Source: Phaeacidiphilus oryzae TH49
GTDB taxonomy: Bacteria > Actinomycetota > Actinomycetes > Streptomycetales > Streptomycetaceae
Reading direction: 5' to 3'
DNA length: 64,000 nucleotides
NCBI RefSeq assembly: GCF_000744815.1
Contig: NZ_JQMQ01000005.1
Coordinates: 1,434,055 to 1,498,054 of the forward strand
Part shown: in pieces, positions 7,993-16,558 of the stretch
How positions within the stretch are numbered: position 1 is the first letter of the stretch
How the letters are laid out: every line of letters begins with the position of its first letter
Program-made: the position numbers and the translations under genes
The notes under the pieces: generated by a model
Database searches by the model: none
Told to the model about the DNA's origin: nothing
What the model saw: only the letters and a program-made list of their open reading frames with translations

Positions 7993-9303
7993 GTGCGGTA
8001 CGAAGAGATCGACCTGTCCGAACGGGACTTCTGGGCCCGCCCGCTGGAGGAGCGCGCGGAGGCCTTCGCCCTGCTCCGCGCCCTGCCGCACCCGCCCCTC
8101 TACGCCGAGCCCGAGGTCTCCTACATGCCGGTCGGCCCCGGCTACTACGCGCTGACCCGGCACGCCGACGTCGCCGAGGCCAGCCGGCACCCGGAGCTCT
8201 TCAGCTCCGAGCCCTCGGCGATCAGCATCCCGGACATGCCACCGGAGTTCGCCGAGTACTTCGGCTCGCTGATCACCATGGACGACCCCCGGCACGCCAA
8301 GATCCGCCGGATCGTCTCCCGCGCCTTCGCCCCCCGGATGCTGCGCCGCTCCCAGGAGCAGATCGTCGAGACCAGCCGCCGGATCGTCGACGAGCTGATC
8401 GAGCGCGGCCCCTGCGACCTCGTCGAGCACGTCGCCGCCCGGCTGCCGCTGACCTTCATCTGCCGGATGATGGGCATCCCGGAGAGCCACTACCGGCTGG
8501 TCTACGAGGCCTCCAACACCATCCTGGCCGGCCAGGACCCGGAGTTCCTCACCGAGGACGACGACGAGACGGTGACCAGGCTGCTGGGCGCCGGACAGGA
8601 ACTCCACGACCTGGTCCAGCGGCTGGCCGCCGACCGCCGCGAGCACCCCACCGAGGACCTGATCACCGCCCTCTCCACGGCCAACGTGGACGGCGAGCGG
8701 CTCACCGAGCAGGAGCTGGGCTCCTTCTTCATCATCCTCTGCGCCGCCGGCAACGAGACCACCCGCAACGCGATCAGCCACGGCCTGAAGCTCCTCAGCG
8801 ACCACCCCGACCAGCGGGCACTGCTCTGCTCCGACCTCGACCGCTACCTCCCCGGCGCGGTCGAGGAGATCGTCCGCTGCGCCTCGCCGGTGATCTGGAT
8901 GCGCCGCACCCTCACCGCGGACCACCGGATGGGCGGCCACGACTACCGCAAGGGCGACAAGGTGCTGCTCTACTACTGGGCGGCCAACCGCGACCCGGAG
9001 GTCTTCCCGGACCCGGACCGCTTCGACATCACCCGCTCCCCCAACCCCCACGTCGGCTTCGGCGGCGCGGGCCCGCACTTCTGCCTGGGCGCGAACCTGG
9101 CCCGTACCGAGATCGCCGCCATGCTGCGCGAACTCCTCACCCGAATACCGGACCTGCGGACGGACGGGGAGCCGGAGCGGCTGCTGTCCAGCTTCATCAA
9201 CGGCATCAAGCGGATGCCCTGCACCTTCACCCCGTCCCGCGCCCGGCCCGCCGCGGAACCCCCGGCGGCCCCGGCCCCCGCGGCGGAGGCGGCGGCGGAC
9301 TGA
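7993..9303 (+). CDS. Cytochrome P450 monooxygenase
   Basis: 436 aa soluble haem monooxygenase. Visible features are the I-helix oxygen-activation segment CAAGNETTRNA, the K-helix ExxR motif (EEIVR) and the haem loop FGGAGPHFCLGANLAR with Cys364 as the proximal ligand. The haem loop style (GxGPHFCLGAxLAR) and the ending SSFINGIKRMPCTFTP resemble the CYP124/125/142 group, which hydroxylates sterol side chains and branched lipids; the substrate here is not known. The GTG start at 7993 is supported by AGGGGG about 10 bases upstream. The C-terminus carries an extra Ala/Pro-rich tail of about 20 residues. No ferredoxin gene is adjacent, but a ferredoxin-NADP reductase gene (frameshifted) lies at 46045. 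Confidence 0.93.
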   Translation: MRYEEIDLSERDFWARPLEERAEAFALLRALPHPPLYAEPEVSYMPVGPGYYALTRHADVAEASRHPELFSSEPSAISIPDMPPEFAEYFGSLITMDDPRHAKIRRIVSRAFAPRMLRRSQEQIVETSRRIVDELIERGPCDLVEHVAARLPLTFICRMMGIPESHYRLVYEASNTILAGQDPEFLTEDDDETVTRLLGAGQELHDLVQRLAADRREHPTEDLITALSTANVDGERLTEQELGSFFIILCAAGNETTRNAISHGLKLLSDHPDQRALLCSDLDRYLPGAVEEIVRCASPVIWMRRTLTADHRMGGHDYRKGDKVLLYYWAANRDPEVFPDPDRFDITRSPNPHVGFGGAGPHFCLGANLARTEIAAMLRELLTRIPDLRTDGEPERLLSSFINGIKRMPCTFTPSRARPAAEPPAAPAPAAEAAAD

Positions 9304-9319
9304 GCCCCGGCGGCGACGC

Positions 9320-9838
9320 TCAGTCCAGCCGGTGGAGCTCGACCGGCCCGATCCCGCCGGCCGCCAACTCCACCGTCATCCAGGTGTGGTGGGGCTGCCG
9401 GCGGCGGTCGGTCGGCGAGCCGGGGTTCAGCAGGCGGAGGCCGCCGGGGGCGGTGCTGTCCCACGGGATGTGGCTGTGCCCGAAGACCAGCAGGTCGGTG
9501 TCGGGGAACCGGGCGGCGCAGCGCCGTTCGCGGCCGGTCGCGGCACCGGTCTCGTGGACGACGGCCAGCCGGACGCCGGCCAGCTCGGCGGTGGCCACCT
9601 CGGGCAGCCTGGCCCGCAGGCCCGGCCCGTCGTTGTTGCCCCAGACCGCGATCAGCCGGTTGGACTCCGCCTCCAGCAGGTCGAGTGTCGCCTCGTCCAC
9701 CCAGTCGCCGGCGTGCACCACCACGTCCGCCTCGCGGATCCCGGCCAGCAGCGGCCCGGGCAGCCGCCGGGCCCGCTTCGGCACATGGGTGTCCGAGGTG
9801 AGGAGCAGCCGTACCGGTCCCGGAGCGGCCGAGGTCAT
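9320..9838 (-). CDS. YfcE-type metallophosphoesterase
   Basis: 172 aa calcineurin-like phosphoesterase. The dimetal site motifs are in order: D16-T-H18, G44-D45, GNND (67-70), H95 in VVHETG, and GHSH (120-123), followed by LLNPGSPTDRR, which is typical of the small YfcE/MJ0936 group. Such enzymes hydrolyse phosphodiesters with Mn2+ or similar; the physiological substrate is generally unknown. It is convergent with the P450 gene (16 bases between stops), so it is a separate unit. The start at 9838 lacks a strong Shine-Dalgarno. No signal peptide is present. Confidence 0.85.
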   Translation of the reverse strand: MTSAAPGPVRLLLTSDTHVPKRARRLPGPLLAGIREADVVVHAGDWVDEATLDLLEAESNRLIAVWGNNDGPGLRARLPEVATAELAGVRLAVVHETGAATGRERRCAARFPDTDLLVFGHSHIPWDSTAPGGLRLLNPGSPTDRRRQPHHTWMTVELAAGGIGPVELHRLD

Positions 9839-10235
9839 CGCCCGCCGCCGGTGCCCTCGCGGTTAATCATGAGATGAACTCCCGGTCGTCTGTGGAGAGT
9901 TGGCCGGGGCAGCCGCATCGCAGCCGGTCGTTGGCATCGCCGGGCCGCCCACCCGCGATCGTCGCCCGCGCCGGCGCCCGCGCGCCAGACCGCGTGGTCC
10001 ATCCGGACCGCGGCGGTCAGCCGTCGGTGGCGGTCAGCCGTCGCCTGCGGCGGGCGACCGACCGGGCGCCGCGGGCCGACGCAGGCCGCGGTCGAGTACG
10101 GTGCCGGCCGGCCCCCCGGACCCCGGACGAGGCGCTGCGGCCGCTCTCGGCGCGGCCGCCGGGGAAATAGCGGCGGAGGATGCGAGGTTGCTGACATCCG
10201 CCGGTGAGCGGCCGGCACGGAGCACGGAGGTTCGG
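9839..10235. other. 397-bp divergent intergenic region with a 14-bp direct repeat
   Basis: No credible gene is visible here. A 14-bp sequence GGCGGTCAGCCGTC occurs twice (10012-10025 and 10029-10042, 17-bp period). A possible -10 box TACGGT near 10096 could serve the downstream oxidoreductase. Reading frames on both strands here have low-complexity Arg/Pro composition and are probably not genes. Confidence 0.6.
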
Positions 10236-10895
10236 ATGAGGATCGGCATCATCGGCGCGGGGAACATCGGCGGGAACCTCACCCGCCGGCTGGCCTCGCT
10301 CGGACACGAGGTGCGGGTGGCGAACTCGCGCGGCCCGGAGACCCTGCGCGACCTGGCCGAGGAGACGGGGGCGACCGCGGTGCCCGCCACCGAGGCCGCG
10401 CAGGGCGCGCGCCTGGTCGTGGTGACCGTCCCCCTGAAGAACGTCCCCGCGCTGCCGGACGGGATCCTGGACGGCGCCGCCGACGGTCTCGTCGTGGTCG
10501 ACACCAACAACTACTACCCGCAGCGCGACGGGCGGATCGACGCCGTCGAGGACGAGGGCCTCACCGAGAGCCGCTGGGTCGAGCGGCAGCTCGGCCACCC
10601 GGTGGTGAAGGCCTTCAACGGCACCTACGCCCAGGACCTGCTGGAGCGCCCCCGCCCGGCGGGCGACCCGGACCGGATGGCGCTGCCGGTGGCCGGCGAC
10701 GACCCGGCCGCCAAGCGGCTCGTCCGCGAGCTGATCGACCAGCTCGGCTTCGACACCGTCGACGGCGGCGGCATCGACGACTCCTGGCGCCAGCAGCCCG
10801 GCTCCCCCGTCTACGGACTGCGGGCCGGGCGGGCCGAGGTGGAGAAGGCGCTGGCCGAGGCCGCGAAGGGCCGCCCGGAGGCCTTCCGCGCCTGA
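10236..10895 (+). CDS. NADPH-dependent F420 reductase-like oxidoreductase
   Basis: 219 aa single-domain Rossmann protein of the family named NADP oxidoreductase, coenzyme F420-dependent. The N-terminus MRIGIIGAGNIGGNLTRRLA is the dinucleotide-binding loop. VVDTNNYYPQRDG and VVKAFNGTYAQDLLERP match the conserved middle segments of this family (usually ISNP and VKAFN). ATG at 10236 has ACGGAGG at 10224-10230. Members either reduce NADP+ with F420H2 or act on unknown substrates, so the precise reaction is uncertain. It is followed after 28 bases by lgt, which has its own likely promoter. A remnant of a related gene is found at 60390-60491. Confidence 0.8.
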   Translation: MRIGIIGAGNIGGNLTRRLASLGHEVRVANSRGPETLRDLAEETGATAVPATEAAQGARLVVVTVPLKNVPALPDGILDGAADGLVVVDTNNYYPQRDGRIDAVEDEGLTESRWVERQLGHPVVKAFNGTYAQDLLERPRPAGDPDRMALPVAGDDPAAKRLVRELIDQLGFDTVDGGGIDDSWRQQPGSPVYGLRAGRAEVEKALAEAAKGRPEAFRA

Positions 10896-10911
10896 TCCGG
10901 GCCGCGCGGCC

Positions 10912-10923
10912 TACGCTGTCCGC
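10912..10923 (+). promoter_or_regulatory. -10 box placed for a leaderless lgt transcript
   Basis: TACGCT (10912-10917) is followed by exactly six bases and then the GTG start of lgt. No Shine-Dalgarno is present. This spacing places the transcription start at or next to the initiation codon, the usual arrangement for leaderless mRNAs in Streptomyces. The -35 element is not clear. Confidence 0.5.
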
Positions 10924-11820
10924 GTGCAACTCGCCTCGATCCCCAGCCCGCCGATCAACGGGTTCTCCCTCGGACCCTTGTTCGTGCACTTCTACGCCCT
11001 GATGTACATCGTCGGCATCGCCTTCGCGGTGCTGCTGGGCCGCCGCCGGTGGCGCGCCGTCGGCGGCGACCCGGAGCTGGTGGACGAGCTGGCGATCTGG
11101 GGGGTGGTCTCCGGGATCGTCGGCGGCCGGATCTACTTCGACGTCACCACCCCCAGCCAGATGCCCCACACCTGGTGGGGCCCGCTCGCGGTGTGGGACG
11201 GCGGGCTCGGGATCTGGGGCGGGGTGGCCCTCGCCTTCGCGGTCTGCGCCTGGCGGGTGCGGCGGGCCGGCGCCTCGCTGACCCTGATGATGGACGCCAT
11301 CGCGCCCTGCCTGCTGATCGCCCAGGCGGTCGGCCGCATCGGCAACTACTTCAACCAGGAGCTGTTCGGCGGCCCCACCAGCCTGCCCTGGGGCCTGCGG
11401 ATCGCCCTCGCCCACCGCCCGCCCGGCTATCTGCAGTACACCACCTTCCACCCGACCTTCCTCTACGAACTGGTCTGGGACCTGCTGCTGGCCGCCGGCC
11501 TGATCCTCCTCGGCCGCACCGGGAGGGTCCGCCCCGGAAGCCTCTTCGCCCTCTACGTCGCCGGCTACTCGGCGTTCCGCCTGATCGAGGAGTCGCTGCG
11601 GGTGGACTACTCGCTGCACTTCCTCGGCCTGCGCCTGAACTTCTTCGTCGCCGGCGTCCTGCTCCTCTTCGGCCTGGCCTGGTTCGTCTGGCTGCAGCGC
11701 CGCCCCGCGCCGGCCGAGGAGGCCCCCGGCGAGCCGGCCCCCGAGGCGGGCCGCGGAACGGGCGGTGACGCGGGCCGTGAGGCGGGCCGTGACGCGGGCC
11801 GCGGGCCGCACCCGGAGTAG
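10924..11820 (+). CDS. lgt: Prolipoprotein diacylglyceryl transferase
   Basis: 298 aa inner membrane enzyme that transfers diacylglycerol from phosphatidylglycerol to the lipobox cysteine of prelipoproteins. The Lgt signature GRIGNYFNQELFGGPTSLPW is complete (core about residues 139-158), and about seven transmembrane helices are visible. The C-terminal 35 residues form a charged Gly/Asp/Arg-repeat tail (GDAGREAGRDAGRG), probably cytoplasmic and dispensable. The GTG start appears leaderless. In many streptomycetes one lgt copy sits beside trp genes; this copy does not, so it could be a second paralogue. A lipoprotein substrate gene is present at 47650. Confidence 0.95.
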   Translation: MQLASIPSPPINGFSLGPLFVHFYALMYIVGIAFAVLLGRRRWRAVGGDPELVDELAIWGVVSGIVGGRIYFDVTTPSQMPHTWWGPLAVWDGGLGIWGGVALAFAVCAWRVRRAGASLTLMMDAIAPCLLIAQAVGRIGNYFNQELFGGPTSLPWGLRIALAHRPPGYLQYTTFHPTFLYELVWDLLLAAGLILLGRTGRVRPGSLFALYVAGYSAFRLIEESLRVDYSLHFLGLRLNFFVAGVLLLFGLAWFVWLQRRPAPAEEAPGEPAPEAGRGTGGDAGREAGRDAGRGPHPE

Positions 11821-11855
11821 TCCGCCGTCCCGAAAGCCCTCGCACAGCCCGCTCA

Positions 11856-11912
11856 GAGCCGGCTCCGAGGATGGGTCGCCCCTTCGGGTGATGATCCGGC
11901 TCGGAGCCGCTC
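11856..11912 (+). terminator. Long imperfect hairpin after lgt
   Basis: GAGCCGGCTCCGAG (11856-11869) can pair with CTCGGAGCCGCTC (11900-11912), with one bulged base and a 30-base loop. It lies 36 bases past the lgt stop, with no T tract. It could end lgt transcription or be a leader structure of the next gene. Confidence 0.4.
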
Positions 11913-12014
11913 AGCGGCCCGGACTCCCTTCGCGCATCGGCATGATGGCCGCGTCAGGCCCCCACAGCCACCCGGACGCCGACGCCGACGCCGACGCGGA
12001 GAGAGCGGAGCGAG

Positions 12015-12920
12015 ATGCCCACACAGCCCGAGACGCAGCTGCCGCCGGTCGAGCTGGGAGGGATGCGGGTGCTCCGCAAACTCCCCCAGATCACGCTGCT
12101 CTTCTGGCTGCTGAAGACGGTCGCGGTGACCCTGGGCGAGACGGCCGGCGACCTCTTCGGCATCACCTTCCGGATCGGCTACCTGCCGACCGCGCTGGTC
12201 TTCCTCGGCTTCTTCCTGGCGGTGGTGGTCGCCCAGGTGCGGGCCGAACGCCACCACCCGGCGCTCTACTGGGCGACGGTCCTCGGCACCAGCCTGGTCG
12301 GCACCGAGATCTCCGATCTGATGAACCGCGGCCTCGGCCACGGCAGCGCCCCGCGCGGCATCGGCTACGGCGGGGGCGCCGTCCTCCTCACCACCGCACT
12401 GCTGCTGGTCTTCCTCCTCTGGCAGCGCACCGGCCAGACCTACGACGTGGAGAACATCTCCAGCCGCACCGGCGAGATCCTCTACTGGACGGCCATCCTG
12501 GTCTCCAACACCCTCGGCACCTCCACCGGCGACTGGCTCTCCGACGACACCGGGCTCGGCTTCCGCAACGCCTTCCTGGTCATCGCGGCCGTGCTGGTGC
12601 TGATCACCGCCGCCCACTTCCTCACCCCGGTCAGCGGCACCCTGCTGTTCTGGACGGCCTTCGTCCTCACCCGCCCGCTCGGCGCCGCCGGCGGCGACTA
12701 CCTCACCAAGCCGGTCGCCGAGGGCGGCCTCGGCTGGGGCACGGCGGGCGGCAGTGCCGCGCTGTGCACGCTCCTCGCCGGACTGATCGCCTGCCAAAGG
12801 GCGGCCCTCCGCCGCCGCCCGATGCCGCCCCTGCCCGCACCCACCGACCGCCGCACGGGGGTCCCGCAGCGCCCCAACGGCGCACTGGTCGCGGCCTCGG
12901 CGGCCCGGTCGGCGTCCTGA
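12015..12920 (+). CDS. COG4705-type integral membrane protein with four internal repeats
   Basis: 301 aa polytopic membrane protein of the uncharacterised COG4705 family. Four internal repeats are visible, each starting with an aromatic-Trp pair and ending in Gly/Ser-Asp: FWLLKTVAVTLGETAGD, YWATVLGTSLVGTEISD, YWTAILVSNTLGTSTGD and FWTAFVLTRPLGAAGGD. Each is followed by another hydrophobic helix, giving about eight helices. A proline-rich cytoplasmic tail of about 40 residues ends the protein. Function is not known; the repeated acidic residues inside helices suggest transport. ATG at 12015 is preceded by GGAGAG. It converges on ppa with only 34 bases between stops. Confidence 0.8.
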   Translation: MPTQPETQLPPVELGGMRVLRKLPQITLLFWLLKTVAVTLGETAGDLFGITFRIGYLPTALVFLGFFLAVVVAQVRAERHHPALYWATVLGTSLVGTEISDLMNRGLGHGSAPRGIGYGGGAVLLTTALLLVFLLWQRTGQTYDVENISSRTGEILYWTAILVSNTLGTSTGDWLSDDTGLGFRNAFLVIAAVLVLITAAHFLTPVSGTLLFWTAFVLTRPLGAAGGDYLTKPVAEGGLGWGTAGGSAALCTLLAGLIACQRAALRRRPMPPLPAPTDRRTGVPQRPNGALVAASAARSAS

Positions 12921-12954
12921 CACTCCGGACCGGGCCCGCCGGCCGGCCGGGGGC

Positions 12955-13455
12955 TCAGCGGCCCGGCGACTGCGCCCGCTTCCGCGAGGCCTCGATCTCC
13001 GCCTCCGCCGCAGCCCGGCTGTCCCAGCCGCCGCCCTCCACCGACTTGCCGGGCTCCAGGTCCTTGTAGACCTCGAAGAAGTGCTGGATCTCCATCCGGT
13101 CGTACGGCGGCACGTCGGAGAGCTCCCGGAAGCGGGCGGTGCGCGGATCGTGGGCGGCGACACAGAGGATCTTGTCGTCCTCGCCGTGCTCGTCGGTCAT
13201 CCGGAACATGCCGATCGCCCGGCAGCGCACCAGGACCCCCGGGAAGGCCGGCTCGCCGCTCAGCACCAGCGCGTCCAGCGGGTCGCCGTCGAGACCGAGG
13301 GTGCCCTCGATGTAGCCGTAGTCGGCGGGGTAGCGGGTGGAGGTGAAGAGCATCCGGTCCAGCCTGATCCGGCCGGTCGAGTGGTCCATCTCGTACTTGT
13401 TGCGGCTGCCCTGCGGGATCTCCACGAGGACGTCGAACTCCGTACCGGACTCCAT
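12955..13455 (-). CDS. ppa: Inorganic pyrophosphatase
   Basis: 166 aa family I soluble pyrophosphatase, hydrolysing PPi to phosphate with Mg2+. The signature [14 protein letters not shown] holds the conserved DxDPxD, and the substrate-site segments [11 protein letters not shown] and [12 protein letters not shown] are present. Length matches bacterial family I enzymes. The ATG at 13455 has GGAGGGGAGC just upstream, so the longer open frame beyond it is not used. It is divergent from the ArsR/MFS unit, and the intergenic region holds that unit's operator-like repeats. Confidence 0.95.
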   Translation of the reverse strand: MESGTEFDVLVEIPQGSRNKYEMDHSTGRIRLDRMLFTSTRYPADYGYIEGTLGLDGDPLDALVLSGEPAFPGVLVRCRAIGMFRMTDEHGEDDKILCVAAHDPRTARFRELSDVPPYDRMEIQHFFEVYKDLEPGKSVEGGGWDSRAAAEAEIEASRKRAQSPGR

Positions 13456-13542
13456 GCCGTGCTCCCCTCCGCCGGCGGCCTCCACCAGCGTAGGCCGCAC
13501 CGCCCCGGCTGTGGAGCGTCCGGACGGACCCGAATCCGGTTC

Positions 13543-13588
13543 GCAAAGAACCCTTTGCAAACACTTCTTGGTGTTCTACCGTACCGGC
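13543..13588 (+). promoter_or_regulatory. Promoter with two inverted repeats ahead of the ArsR/MFS pair
   Basis: TTGCAA (13555-13560), a 16-bp spacer, TACCGT (13577-13582) and exactly six bases to the ATG give a good leaderless promoter. GCAAAG-AACC-CTTTGC (13543-13558) overlaps the -35 box and AACAC-TTCTTG-GTGTT (13560-13575) fills the spacer. Both are plausible operators for the ArsR-type repressor encoded next. Confidence 0.6.
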
Positions 13589-14179
13589 ATGGCCGATGAC
13601 ACGATCCTGCTGGACACCGCCGCCCTCCGGGTCCTCGCCCACCCCGTACGGCTCCGACTGCTCGGGCTGCTGCGCTCCGAGGGGCCGTCCACCGCCAGCC
13701 GGCTCGCCGAGCGGCTCGGGCTCAACTCCGGTGCCACCAGCTACCACCTGCGGAAACTGGCCGCCGGCGGGCTGATCGCCGAGGACGCCGAGCGCGGCAG
13801 CGCCCGCGACCGCTGGTGGCGGGCGGTGCACCGGACCTCGCAGTTCGAACTCGGCGGCGGCGATCCCGAGGAGCGCGAGACCGGCTCCGCCTACCTCCGC
13901 GAGGTGGCGGCGCTGTACGCGGACCGGATGCGGCAGGCCGCCGAGGAGGCCGCCTACCTGCCCGCGGCCTGGCGCGCGGCCGGCACCTTCAGCGACCTCC
14001 AGTACGCCCTCACCCCCGAGGAGGCGACGCGGATGACCGAGGAGATCGTCGAGCTGATGGCACGTTACCCGCGCTACCGGCCGGACGCCGAACTCCCGGA
14101 GGGCGCGGCCCCGTTCGTCCTCCAGGTGCAGTCCTTCCCGCGCCCCGGCCACCTGCGCGGCGAGAGCGGGGCGGAGTGA
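13589..14179 (+). CDS. ArsR-family winged-helix regulator
   Basis: 196 aa. The N-terminal winged helix-turn-helix spans about residues 8-70 (LRVLAHPVRLRLLGLL ... GATSYHLRKLAAGGL), typical of the ArsR/HTH_20 group. The extended C-terminal half (YLREVAALYADRMRQ and beyond) lacks the cysteine metal sites of classical ArsR, so the ligand is likely organic or unknown. It appears leaderless (-10 box six bases before ATG). It overlaps the following transporter gene by four bases (GTGA), so regulator and transporter form one operon. The likely role is autorepression together with the efflux pump. Confidence 0.85.
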   Translation: MADDTILLDTAALRVLAHPVRLRLLGLLRSEGPSTASRLAERLGLNSGATSYHLRKLAAGGLIAEDAERGSARDRWWRAVHRTSQFELGGGDPEERETGSAYLREVAALYADRMRQAAEEAAYLPAAWRAAGTFSDLQYALTPEEATRMTEEIVELMARYPRYRPDAELPEGAAPFVLQVQSFPRPGHLRGESGAE

Positions 14180-15528
14180 GCGCGCTGCCCGCGCCGCCCG
14201 GCCGGCGGCCGGCGCTCGCGGCCCTCGCCGGCGTCCTCGCGGCGAACGGCCTGGCGCAGACCGCCACCCGGCTCTCCTCGGTGGCGATCCCCTGGTTCGT
14301 CCTCGCCGGCAGCGGCGGCGTCCGGCTGACCGGGCTGGTGACCGCCGCCGAGCTGGCACCGTACGTCCTGGTCAAGGCGGCGGGCGGTCCGCTGGTCGAC
14401 CGGATCGGCGGTCGCCGCGTCTCGGTGTGGGGGGACGTCCTCAGCGCCGCAGCAGCCGGGGCGGTGAGCCTGGCGCACGCACTGGGCGCCCTCCACTGGC
14501 CGCTGCTCTTCGCCCTGGTCGCACTGCTGGGGGCGGCCCGCGGCCCGGGCGACACCGCCAAGGAGGTACTGGTCCCGGCGGCGGCCGGGCGGGCCGGCGT
14601 CCGGATCGAGCGGGCCACCGGGCTGCTGGGCACGGTCGGCCGTGTCGCGCTGGTGGCAGGACCGGCGGTGGCGGGTGCGCTGATCGCGCTCTTCGGTGCG
14701 CCCAACGCCCTGCTCGCCACAGCCGCACTGTTCGCCTTCGGCGCGGTACTGGTCCCGCTGTCGACGCCCCGGCAGCGCACGGACGCGGACCCGGCCTCGG
14801 CCGCGCCCGCACAGCCCGTGCAGCCCGCACAGCCCGTGCAGCCCGCACAGCCCATGCAGCCCGCACAGTCCGCCCGCTATCGCGAGGAGATGGCCGCCGG
14901 CTGGGACTTCCTCCGCTCGGACCACCTGCTCCGCGCGATCGTCGGCATGGTCGCCGTCACCAACCTGCTGGACTCGGCGATGATCTCGGTCCTGCTGCCC
15001 GCCTGGATCCGCGCGCACGGCGGCTCCGCCGCACAGCTGGGCCTCCTCTCCTCCGTGGCCGGCCTCACCTCGATCGCCGGCAGCCTGCTGATGACCCTCT
15101 TCGGGGCCCGACTGCCGCAGCGGCTGGTCCTGGTGGCCGGCTTCTTCCTAGGCGGGGCACCGCGCTTCGCGGTGCTGGCGGCCGGTGTGCCGCTGTGGGC
15201 GGTGGCGGCGGTCTTCGGCTGCGCCGGGCTCGGCGCCGGAACCCTCAACCCGCTCTTCGGCACACTGCTCTACCAGCGGGTCCCCGATCGGCTCTACGGC
15301 CGCGTGATGGCCACCGTGGACGCCGGCTGCTGGATCGGCGTCCCCCTGGGCGGCCTGGCCGGCGGCCTCGCGGCCACCGCGGCCGGCCTCCCCGGGGCCC
15401 TCGCCCTGGGCGCCGCCGGGTACCTCGCCGCGACCCTGCTCCCCGTGCTCCGCCCGCGCTTCCGCGAGCTGGACCGCCCGGCCGTACGGCGCCGCCTGCG
15501 GCGGCCGGGTGTGCGGGTGCCGGAATGA
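14176..15528 (+). CDS. Major facilitator superfamily transporter
   Basis: 450 aa, about 12 transmembrane helices, MFS drug/metabolite exporter type (loop 2-3 sequence DRIGGRRVSVWGD). The GTG start at 14176 overlaps the stop of the ArsR gene. The central cytoplasmic loop contains a Gln-Pro repeat (AQPVQPAQPVQPAQPMQP) encoded by an 18-bp DNA repeat, an insertion that is probably recent and tolerated. The pairing with a repressor suggests inducible export of a compound sensed by that repressor. The substrate cannot be told. Confidence 0.85.
   Translation: MSALPAPPGRRPALAALAGVLAANGLAQTATRLSSVAIPWFVLAGSGGVRLTGLVTAAELAPYVLVKAAGGPLVDRIGGRRVSVWGDVLSAAAAGAVSLAHALGALHWPLLFALVALLGAARGPGDTAKEVLVPAAAGRAGVRIERATGLLGTVGRVALVAGPAVAGALIALFGAPNALLATAALFAFGAVLVPLSTPRQRTDADPASAAPAQPVQPAQPVQPAQPMQPAQSARYREEMAAGWDFLRSDHLLRAIVGMVAVTNLLDSAMISVLLPAWIRAHGGSAAQLGLLSSVAGLTSIAGSLLMTLFGARLPQRLVLVAGFFLGGAPRFAVLAAGVPLWAVAAVFGCAGLGAGTLNPLFGTLLYQRVPDRLYGRVMATVDAGCWIGVPLGGLAGGLAATAAGLPGALALGAAGYLAATLLPVLRPRFRELDRPAVRRRLRRPGVRVPE
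14806..14868. repeat. 18-bp tandem repeat inside the MFS gene
   Basis: Three and a half copies of CCCGCACAGCCCGTGCAG run from 14806 to 14868 (one substitution in copy 3). They are in frame and encode alternating AQPVQP units in the central loop of the transporter, so copy number changes would keep the frame. Confidence 0.9.
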
Positions 15529-15637
15529 ACATTGCGCGACGGCGGGCCGAACACCTCTCGCACACCCGCTCGGGGCCGCCGGCGTGGCATAGGTTCCGGA
15601 CGTCCGAGCCCACCGCGCCCCTAGTCGAAGGCCCGCC

Positions 15638-16558
15638 ATGTCCGCCCTCTCCTATCCCGAAGCCGTCGGCGTCGGCCTGCTGCAGGGAGTCACCGAGCTG
15701 TTCCCGGTGTCCAGCCTCGGGCACAGCATCCTGGTGCCCGCTCTGCTGGGCGGGCACTGGGCCCGGGATTTGAACGTCTCGGCAGACGGTTCGATGTACC
15801 TCAACGAGCTGGTCGGCCTGCATCTGGCGACCGCCCTCGCGCTGGTGGTGTACTTCTGGCGGGATTGGCTGCGGGTGCTTCGCGGGCTGCTGACCTCGGT
15901 CACCGAGCGGCGGATCGAGACCGTGGAGCAGCGCCTGGCCTGGCTGCTGATCACCTCCACCATCCCGGTGGCGATCGCCGGGGTGGCCCTGGACAAGGTG
16001 TTCCGCACCACCCTCGGCCGGCCCGTGCCGACCGCCGTCTTCCTCGCCCTCAACGGCGTGGTCCTCTTCGTCACCGAGCGGTTGCGGCGCGGCGGCACCG
16101 GGCGCCGCCGGGCCGGGCGGTCGCTCGCTCCCGGCGAGGAGGATCTGCCCCCGGACCAGCTCTCCGACCTGCGGATCACCAGGATGACGATCCGTCAGGC
16201 GATGGGCATCGGCGCCGCGCAGATCCTCGCCCTCCTCCCCGGGATCAGCCGCTCCGGCTCCACGATCAGCGCCGGCATCCTGCGCGGGATGAACCACGAG
16301 GACTCGGCGCGTTTCGCCTTCCTCCTCGCCACCCCGGTGATCGGCGGAGCGGCGCTGCTCAAGCTGCCGCCGCTGCTCGGGCCGGCCGGCGACGGCCTCC
16401 GCGGCCCCCTGCTGGCCGGCGGCGCCGCCGCCTTCGCGGCGGCCTATGTGGCCACCCGCTATCTGGTCCGCTACTTCGAACACCGCACGCTGATCCCGTT
16501 CGCCGCCTACTGCGTCCTCGCCGGCCTCGGCAGCCTGGCCTACTTCACCCTGACCTGA
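15638..16558 (+). CDS. uppP: Undecaprenyl-diphosphatase (BacA/UppP type)
   Basis: 306 aa membrane enzyme that dephosphorylates undecaprenyl pyrophosphate to recycle the lipid carrier for peptidoglycan and other polymers; it also gives bacitracin tolerance. Both family motifs are present: QGVTELFPVSSLGH near the N-terminus (residues about 16-29) and LLPGISRSGSTI in the second half. About eight helices are visible. ATG at 15638 is preceded by GAAGG. The gene stands alone between an MFS gene and a convergent RpiR regulator. Its 3' end carries a 24-bp tandem repeat that includes the stop codon. Confidence 0.95.
   Translation: MSALSYPEAVGVGLLQGVTELFPVSSLGHSILVPALLGGHWARDLNVSADGSMYLNELVGLHLATALALVVYFWRDWLRVLRGLLTSVTERRIETVEQRLAWLLITSTIPVAIAGVALDKVFRTTLGRPVPTAVFLALNGVVLFVTERLRRGGTGRRRAGRSLAPGEEDLPPDQLSDLRITRMTIRQAMGIGAAQILALLPGISRSGSTISAGILRGMNHEDSARFAFLLATPVIGGAALLKLPPLLGPAGDGLRGPLLAGGAAAFAAAYVATRYLVRYFEHRTLIPFAAYCVLAGLGSLAYFTLT

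Noticed and set aside
4560-9866. A 1768-codon open frame on the plus strand antisense to the formate dehydrogenase genes and running through the P450 gene
   Set aside because: It has Arg/Gly/Val-rich low-complexity content and no domain, and it mirrors the third-position GC of the real genes. Both strands' real genes are recognisable families.
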